A stretch of DNA of 64,000 nucleotides from Gemmatimonadales bacterium (GTDB lineage Bacteria; Gemmatimonadota; Glassbacteria; GWA2-58-10). The notes beneath the pieces were generated by a model. That model saw nothing but the letters and a program-made list of their open reading frames with translations, made no database searches and was not told the DNA's origin. Of the stretch, positions 58,160 to 64,000 are shown one piece after another. The stretch covers positions 1 through 64,000 of the forward strand of contig JAJRTS010000003.1 in the NCBI GenBank assembly GCA_024278175.1, given 5' to 3'. A program made the position numbers and the translations under genes. Each line of letters opens with the position of its first letter. Within the stretch, counting starts at the first letter, position 1.

Positions 58160-58856
58160 GGTTCCCGTTTCCGTCATCGACCACCAAGCCGTCGCGAAGG
58201 CGCACCACGCGATGGGCGCGCTCCACTACCCGTGGATCGTGGGTGGAAAAAAGGAATGTGATCCCGCGCTGACGGTTAAGCTCCTCCATCATGCCCAGCA
58301 ACTGCCCGGCGGACCCGCTGTCCAGGTTGGCGGTGGGCTCATCGGCAAGCACAAGCCGGGGGTTGGTGCTGATCGCCCGGGCCACGGCCACCCGCTGCTG
58401 CTGGCCACCGGAGAGGCGTGTGGGACGACGGTCGGCCATGCCGGCCAGCCCGACGGCACCCAGCAGTTCCAGGGCTTTCCTGCGGCGCTCGGCCGCCGGC
58501 ACGTTTCGCAACATCAACACGTATTCCACGTTCTCCGCGGCGCTGAGCACCGGGAACAGGTTGTAGGCCTGGAACACGAATCCGATGTTGTTCAGCCGCA
58601 CTTTTGACAGCTCCTTCTCGCTGGCCAGGTCCAATCGGGTCCCATCGAGCGTGATCCGCCCCTGCGTAGGACGGTCCAGGCCGCCGAGCAGGTTGAGCAG
58701 GGTGGTTTTTCCGCAGCCGGAGGGCCCCACCACGGAAACGAATTCGCCCTGGCCCAGAGAAAGGTCCACGCCCCTGAGCGCCGGGGTTTGCACTTCTCCG
58801 CTAAGATAGATTTTCTTCAACCCGTGCGCCTCAAGGACCAACTCGTCGGCTAACAT
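58146..58856 (-). CDS. LolD/MacB-type ABC transporter ATP-binding protein
   Basis: GPSGCGKTTLLNLLGGLDRPTQG, RLSGGQQQRVAVARAISTNPRLVLADEPTANLD. Confidence 0.94.
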   Translation of the reverse strand: MLADELVLEAHGLKKIYLSGEVQTPALRGVDLSLGQGEFVSVVGPSGCGKTTLLNLLGGLDRPTQGRITLDGTRLDLASEKELSKVRLNNIGFVFQAYNLFPVLSAAENVEYVLMLRNVPAAERRRKALELLGAVGLAGMADRRPTRLSGGQQQRVAVARAISTNPRLVLADEPTANLDSGSAGQLLGMMEELNRQRGITFLFSTHDPRVVERAHRVVRLRDGLVVDDGNGNHATV

Positions 58857-58880
58857 ATTTCCTCCGTTACGTGAAAAAAA

Positions 58881-60116
58881 TCACTCGAATTGAATCGCCC
58901 GCACAGGTTCTATTCCGGCCGAACGCCATGCCGGCCAGATCGAGCTGACAATCACGGCCGCCTCCGCCGAAAGGAACGAGACCAGCCATTCCAGCGGCTC
59001 GATACGCGGATAGATCACGCTGCCCAGCCCCATGAACTCCATTCCGTCGGCCCAGCGGCCCAGGTCGAGACCGTTGGCCGCCAGGTAGCCGTTGAGCAGC
59101 CAGGCCGCTCCCCCACCCACGATTATGCCGGCCACTCCCAGCAGGGCGGCCTCCAGCAGCACCATTGTCATCACCTGTCCCGGGGTTGTGCCGATAGCCC
59201 GCATCACGCCCAGCTCCCGCGTGCGGTCGAGCACGACCATCAGCATGATATTGACCACCCCGAACGCCATCGCCAGATAAATAATCAGGTAGAACACCCA
59301 GACAAAAAAGTCGAACATCTCGATCGACTGGGCCAGCAGCGGACTGACCTCTTTCCACTCAAACACTTCCAGAGCACTTCCCTCACCCGTCACCAGCGAA
59401 TCTATCCCCGCCACAATCGGTTCAAGGCTCTTCTCGCGTTCGGCCCGGACCAGAATCGCCGTTAGTTGCAGCGGACGGCCCAGCAACTTCCGCATGGAGC
59501 GCAGAGTGATAAACGCGGCCGTTTTCTCCCAGAGCGGCGAGTTGGTCTCGAAAATCCCCCCCACGCGGAACAGGCGGCTTTGCAGTTCGTTTTCGCTGTC
59601 CTGAGTCATCACCACCAGCTTGTCTCCCAACCCGACCCCCAGGTGCTCCGCCAGCTTACGGCCGATCACGATCTTGCCGTCCTGTCCGGGACCGAGGTAT
59701 TCGCCCTGGGCGATCATGTTCCGGATCGAGGTAACCCGGCCCTCCCGCTCCGGATCGATTCCCACCAGGTCCACCCGGTTTGATTTCTCCGCGCTGTTGA
59801 CCAGCACGGCCGCGCTCAGCCGTCCGGCCGCCGCACGCACACCATGTACGCTCTCGATCCGCTCCATAAGCGAGTTGGCTGGCGTGAACGAGTTGGACTG
59901 CACCGGATGCTGGTAATAGCCCCGGCGCGTCACCTGCACGTGCCCCAGCTCCAGCTCGATGGAGACCTCCACCAACTGGTTGATAAACCCGTTCGAGATT
60001 CCGTAGTAAACCAGCAGGCCGAACAGCCCCACGCCGATCCCGCCGATCATGATCAGCGAGCGCGAATAGTTGCGCCACAGGTTGCGCCATGCAATCCGGA
60101 TAAAAATCCCCATCAT
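58881..60116 (-). CDS. LolC/E-like FtsX-family ABC permease
   Basis: FIRIAWRNLWRNYSRSLIMIGGIGVGL; VVLDRTRELGVMRAIGTTPGQVMTMVLLEA. Confidence 0.88.
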   Translation of the reverse strand: MMGIFIRIAWRNLWRNYSRSLIMIGGIGVGLFGLLVYYGISNGFINQLVEVSIELELGHVQVTRRGYYQHPVQSNSFTPANSLMERIESVHGVRAAAGRLSAAVLVNSAEKSNRVDLVGIDPEREGRVTSIRNMIAQGEYLGPGQDGKIVIGRKLAEHLGVGLGDKLVVMTQDSENELQSRLFRVGGIFETNSPLWEKTAAFITLRSMRKLLGRPLQLTAILVRAEREKSLEPIVAGIDSLVTGEGSALEVFEWKEVSPLLAQSIEMFDFFVWVFYLIIYLAMAFGVVNIMLMVVLDRTRELGVMRAIGTTPGQVMTMVLLEAALLGVAGIIVGGGAAWLLNGYLAANGLDLGRWADGMEFMGLGSVIYPRIEPLEWLVSFLSAEAAVIVSSIWPAWRSAGIEPVRAIQFE

Positions 60117-60133
60117 CGCTCCATCCACAGTGC

Positions 60134-61369
60134 TCAGTGCCTGCGCGAAACCGCCTCGGCCGGACTGATCCGGGCCGCGCGCCATGCCGGATAGATCAGC
60201 GCCAGCAGGATCACGACCGCCACGAAAAGGTTGGGATAAACAAGCGTTTGCCAGGTCAGCCTGGTGTATATCCGTGGGTCCATACCGTAAAATTTAGAGA
60301 GCTCATCACCACCCATCTCGCTGAAATCCAACGGGTGGACGCTGTTGTACACTGAGGCCCCGATACCCACGATATTGGCCAGCACGAACCCCAGGCCCAC
60401 CAGCAGGGCGGCCTCGACCACGATCAGCCCGACAACACGGCCAGGGCTGGCTCCCAGGCTGCGCATGATGCCGAACTCCCTGATCCGCTCCATCACGCTC
60501 ATCAGGAACGTATTGAGCACGGTGAACCCGATCACCAGCAGCAGGATCAGGTTGGTCAGGATGCCGAACACGTTGTCGAGCTCCACGGCCTGGACGATAT
60601 CCGGCATGATTCTGCGCCAGCCGATAACCTCCAGGCCGCCGGCGCCCAGCCTGTTATCCAGTTCGGAGATAAGCTGCGGGACCTGCTCGCTGCCGGTGGC
60701 CATCACTACCGCCGTATTGGCCATCCCCTGCATCGAGAGCATCTCCCGCGCCGAGGCGAGGCTGATCAGCAGCCCGCCCCTGTCCAGTTCCCGGGCGTGG
60801 CTGCGGACCGTGCCGCGCACTACCCTGAGCGCCCCGCAGAGCGAACCGTAGTAGTCCTGGGTGACGATTATCACCGTGTCGCCGATCCCGATGCCCAGGT
60901 TTTCCGCCAGATCGGCCCCCACCAGCGCCCCGTTTATGTCACCGGGATGAAGGTATCTGCCTTGCTCGATCTTCCGGTCCCAGTGGATGAACTCCTGCTC
61001 ACGCTCCGGTTGTATTCCCACTATCATCGCCGCAAACGAGGTCTCGCCCACACTGGCCAGACCGAACGTGCTGATCCGAAAGCTATAGTTTGCCAGGCCG
61101 GGTACGCCGCCCTCAAGCTCCGGCACGAACTGGCTGTCGGGGTAAAACACCTTGCGCAGACTTGGGTCGTCGTGGAACCCCTTGCGGTGCACCTGCACGT
61201 GGCCGGTGAACGACTCCACGGAGTTGCGGATAATCTGTTCGTGGCTGCCCTCGGTAAAGCAGAAACCCCAGATAGTGATACTCAGGCCGAACACCACCGC
61301 CGCCGCGGTGAGCCCGCTGCGCCAGCGATGCCGCCAGTTATTGCGCCAGGCCAGCTTGAACAGAATCAT
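60134..61369 (-). CDS. LolC/E-like FtsX-family ABC permease
   Basis: LFKLAWRNNWRHRWRSGLTAAAVVFGL; SVMERIREFGIMRSLGASPGRVVGLIVVEA. Confidence 0.88.
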   Translation of the reverse strand: MILFKLAWRNNWRHRWRSGLTAAAVVFGLSITIWGFCFTEGSHEQIIRNSVESFTGHVQVHRKGFHDDPSLRKVFYPDSQFVPELEGGVPGLANYSFRISTFGLASVGETSFAAMIVGIQPEREQEFIHWDRKIEQGRYLHPGDINGALVGADLAENLGIGIGDTVIIVTQDYYGSLCGALRVVRGTVRSHARELDRGGLLISLASAREMLSMQGMANTAVVMATGSEQVPQLISELDNRLGAGGLEVIGWRRIMPDIVQAVELDNVFGILTNLILLLVIGFTVLNTFLMSVMERIREFGIMRSLGASPGRVVGLIVVEAALLVGLGFVLANIVGIGASVYNSVHPLDFSEMGGDELSKFYGMDPRIYTRLTWQTLVYPNLFVAVVILLALIYPAWRAARISPAEAVSRRH

Positions 61370-61379
61370 CGCAGCTCCC

Positions 61380-62159
61380 CTACCTCGACCGTTCGAGATG
61401 CTGGCGGGTGAAATAGCGGTCCGGAATCGTAACGTCGAAATCCACGTCCAGAATCTCCAGCACGGTCCTGTTTCCCTCTTTCTTCAGGTGCGGCTCCAGG
61501 ACCCATCTGGTGGGAATCCGGCGGCCGTCCATCGTTTTGATTTCCTCGTAGGACATCGTCCGCACCTTGCGGCCCTTCTCGTCGAAATACTCATCCCTCA
61601 TCAGCATGAAATCGCCCTGACGCACCCAGAACTCGATCCGGTCCCAGACCACCGGCGCGTCCTCGTGGGGGATCAGCCGCACATGCCAGGCAGCTACACC
61701 GTCAAGAGTATCCGCACCGACCAGCTCGTGGCCGTAATCATCCAGCAGCGAGCTCTCGTTGAGCAGATCGTCGTTGGTCAGGTCGGAGCCCATCCACGAG
61801 TCCATCATCATCGACGGCGGAATCTTGACCGTGCGCTCTATGTTCGGCAGAAACGTCCACATCTGGCCATCGCGCTTAAGATATGCCGTGCCCAGATCGC
61901 GCGGCGGATCGGTGACCTCCATGTAGCTCAGTTTCTTGCCCCGCTCCCAGGAGTCCATCGTGATAGAGCGGGTCCATTCGGGCCGCACGATTGTCATCCG
62001 GTAGGTGGAGCTGTTCGAGGAGCCGCGCATCAGGGTGTCCGCATGCTCGGCGATCCTGCGGGCCAGGGTGCTGTCCGGCTCGCGGGCCTCGACAACCGGG
62101 ACGGATATCAACACTGCCAACAGACACAATAAAAAAACCGGGGCCGGTATTGATTTCAC
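61380..62159 (-). CDS. Outer-membrane lipoprotein-sorting (LolA-like) protein
   Basis: Signal peptide; YRMTIVRPEWTRSITMDSWERGKKLSYMEVTDPPRDLGTAYLKRDGQMWTFLPNIERTVKIPPSMMMDSWMGSDLTNDDL. Confidence 0.85.
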   Translation of the reverse strand: MKSIPAPVFLLCLLAVLISVPVVEAREPDSTLARRIAEHADTLMRGSSNSSTYRMTIVRPEWTRSITMDSWERGKKLSYMEVTDPPRDLGTAYLKRDGQMWTFLPNIERTVKIPPSMMMDSWMGSDLTNDDLLNESSLLDDYGHELVGADTLDGVAAWHVRLIPHEDAPVVWDRIEFWVRQGDFMLMRDEYFDEKGRKVRTMSYEEIKTMDGRRIPTRWVLEPHLKKEGNRTVLEILDVDFDVTIPDRYFTRQHLERSR

Positions 62160-62182
62160 TTCGTTTTCCTTTTTCCCACGGT

Positions 62183-62779
62183 TCAGAGATCGAACATTTC
62201 ATATAGAGTTTGCTTGAGAGCTTCTCGCCTGGTCCGGCTTGTGCTGAATTCGGCCGGCTCCATTTCCATGATCCGGTAAAACCATAGCCCATCAAGTAAT
62301 ACGGCCAGCAGATAACACTGTTCTTTAAGTTCCGCGCGCCCCAGCCTGGTAAACAACGCCTCGATAATGCCGAAGTACTCGGCCATGTACCTGTCCATCC
62401 GGGACCGCACCAGCTCCATCAGCGAGGGATCCATCACGGCCCGGTAGATGAACATGATCTCATCGTTGAGCGAGGTCTGATTCACGGCGAACCCGATCAT
62501 GGCGCGCAGGGCAATCCGTGGATCATCGATTGCACTGAAGCGGCTGAATTCCTCGGAGAACAGTTTTGTAAAAAAGAGGTCGAATACCTGCAGGTAGAGC
62601 TCGTCCTTACCCTTGAAATACATATAGAGGCTGCCCTTGGCCATGCCCGCCCGGGCGGCGATATCCTCGATCCGGATTGCCGCGTAGCTGCGGGTCCTGA
62701 ATAAATCAACCGCCGCCTGCCGCAGCCGCTCCATGCTCTGCTCGCGCCGCTGCGCGTGCCGTCCTTCCGGTGATGCCAA
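62183..62779 (-). CDS. TetR/AcrR-family transcriptional regulator
   Basis: AAVDLFRTRSYAAIRIEDIAARAGMAKGSLYMYFKGKDELYLQVF; TTG start. Confidence 0.93.
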   Translation of the reverse strand: MASPEGRHAQRREQSMERLRQAAVDLFRTRSYAAIRIEDIAARAGMAKGSLYMYFKGKDELYLQVFDLFFTKLFSEEFSRFSAIDDPRIALRAMIGFAVNQTSLNDEIMFIYRAVMDPSLMELVRSRMDRYMAEYFGIIEALFTRLGRAELKEQCYLLAVLLDGLWFYRIMEMEPAEFSTSRTRREALKQTLYEMFDL

Positions 62780-62790
62780 TTTTCCCCCCC

Positions 62791-62822
62791 ATAATTATGA
62801 CTGACCATTCAGTCATAATTAT
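62791..62822. promoter_or_regulatory. Probable TetR operator
   Basis: Perfect 14-bp arms ATAATTATGACTGA-CCAT-TCAGTCATAATTAT, 12 bp upstream of the tetR start. Confidence 0.85.
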
Positions 62823-62898
62823 AAGACACGCAACTCTCCCTGTCAAGGGATTATAATGTTTTTTGTGGGAGATACCCAACAGGCTAACCGTTAAGCAA

Positions 62899-63738
62899 CT
62901 ACCCCTCGCCCAGCGGCCTGTCCAGCTGCGGATGGACACCCTCGGCCGCACTGCGGGCGGCCCCACGGATAAAGTCGGTGAACCGCTCGCTGTCATCGGC
63001 GTCCAGCGTGGCCAGCGCCATGCCCGGCGTATGCCGGACAACGGACGAGAGCACCTGGCCGTTGAAGCGGACAATCATGCTCTCGTGCCAGGCCGGGGCT
63101 TCGCAGGTATTGGAAGCGCTCAGCCAGATTCCGTTCTCGCTGGCGCGGGTGATCAACGTGGCGGGCGCAACCGAGCGCATGTGCTCTGCGCGCGGACCAC
63201 CGCTCTGGTAACCGCTGAGCAGCACCAGCGACACCCCCGCCGCCGCCAGCCGGCGGAACAGTTCGGGGAAACGCATATCGAAACAGATTGTCAGACCGAC
63301 AGTGAAATTCCTGATCCGGGTCACGGCCAGGCGGTTGCCGGGGCTGTAGGCTTCGCGGTCGGCATCGGTGAGGAATATTTTGTCATAGCGGCTCACCTGA
63401 GCCCCGTCGGGCCCGATCAACATCAGCGAATTGAACGGCATGGCGGCATTAGGCTCAAAATTGGTCGTGCCATAAGCGATCCAGACACCCCTGGCTGCCG
63501 CAAGTGCGGCGATATCGGCGCTGCGGCGCTGCAGAAGATCGCGGTCGATAGCGTCCATTTCTTTCACGTGCACGCGGTTGTAGCCGGTAAGCGCTGCTTC
63601 CGGGAAATGCACCAGCGCCGCGCCCTCGTCCGCGGCGCGGTTCGTCCAATACTCGATAGCCTGCCAGTTGCGGCTGATATCCCCGCTCATCTCGAACCCC
63701 ACACACGCTACTTTCAGCTTACCGCCGGCCATCGCCAT
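62899..63738 (-). CDS. Carbon-nitrogen hydrolase (nitrilase superfamily)
   Basis: FPEAALTGY (Glu), YDKIFLTDADREAY (Lys), VGLTICFDMRFPELFR (Cys). Confidence 0.9.
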   Translation of the reverse strand: MAMAGGKLKVACVGFEMSGDISRNWQAIEYWTNRAADEGAALVHFPEAALTGYNRVHVKEMDAIDRDLLQRRSADIAALAAARGVWIAYGTTNFEPNAAMPFNSLMLIGPDGAQVSRYDKIFLTDADREAYSPGNRLAVTRIRNFTVGLTICFDMRFPELFRRLAAAGVSLVLLSGYQSGGPRAEHMRSVAPATLITRASENGIWLSASNTCEAPAWHESMIVRFNGQVLSSVVRHTPGMALATLDADDSERFTDFIRGAARSAAEGVHPQLDRPLGEG

Positions 63739-63871
63739 TTTCGCCTCCTCAAATTTATGGTTCGCCACATTCTTCAATATAACGCCCCCGGCAAGAGAGT
63801 AAAGCTGTAGCCTGTTTACGATGACGATATTATCTTGAGCGAATACCAGTCATCCTGACCAAAGAGAAAAA

Positions 63872-64000
63872 ATGAACGAATACAGCCCCCCCACCCTGCC
63901 GCTGCCGAACCTGCTCGAAAATCACGCCCGTAGCACCCGTAACATATTGATATTCCGCTCCGGTCCGCTGGAGATGCTGCGGGACATCATCGACACTCTA
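63872..64000 (+). CDS. 5' end of a CDS running off the window
   Basis: ATG at 63872, open to window end: MNEYSPPTLPLPNLLENHARSTRNILIFRSGPLEMLRDIIDTL; divergent from the nitrilase gene. Confidence 0.45.
   Translation, partial: MNEYSPPTLPLPNLLENHARSTRNILIFRSGPLEMLRDIIDTL

Noticed and set aside
62845-62860. CCTGTCAAGGGATTA as a third fragment of the dispersed repeat
   Set aside because: Short partial similarity to GGTTGTCAAGGGC only; flanks do not match.
1-64000. CRISPR array, toxin-antitoxin, phage or defence system
   Set aside because: No regularly spaced direct repeats, cas, integrase, capsid or toxin-antitoxin motifs recognised in any ORF.

Overview
High-GC bacterial chromosome window. 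It is mostly ordinary housekeeping genes (recD2, tadA, ppdK, purF, pssA-psd, purC, purB, degP-like, truA, ispG, panD, thyX; tRNA-Ala(CGC), tRNA-Arg(CCG)), interleaved with accessory modules for polysaccharide/uronate breakdown, metal transport and cell-envelope transport. Dockerin repeats and a FlgD-like C-terminal sorting domain suggest an uncultured FCB-type lineage (inference only). Main non-routine signals: (1) a ~212-bp structured repeat present twice (131-342 and 50678-50890) with conserved 13-bp inverted arms and a 3' hairpin; (2) an un-annotated cobalamin riboswitch at ~48466-48622 upstream of a BtuB-like TonB receptor, which moves that gene's start to a TTG at 48677; (3) a GHMP sugar kinase fused to a GalU-type nucleotidyltransferase beside heparinase-like genes; (4) an AT-rich sulfatase-fold membrane protein immediately after tRNA-Arg, with Thr at the expected formylglycine position; (5) a CxxCH x3 + dockerin + FlgD-like sorting-domain protein; (6) a metal ABC permease fused to a DtxR/MntR-like regulator; (7) a TetR operator palindrome heading a Lol-like export operon; (8) a 22-bp perfect inverted repeat next to a 52-aa ORF missing from the ORF track. 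I saw no CRISPR array, phage, integrase, transposase or recognisable defence island. Calls come from reading the sequence by eye; no searches were run.
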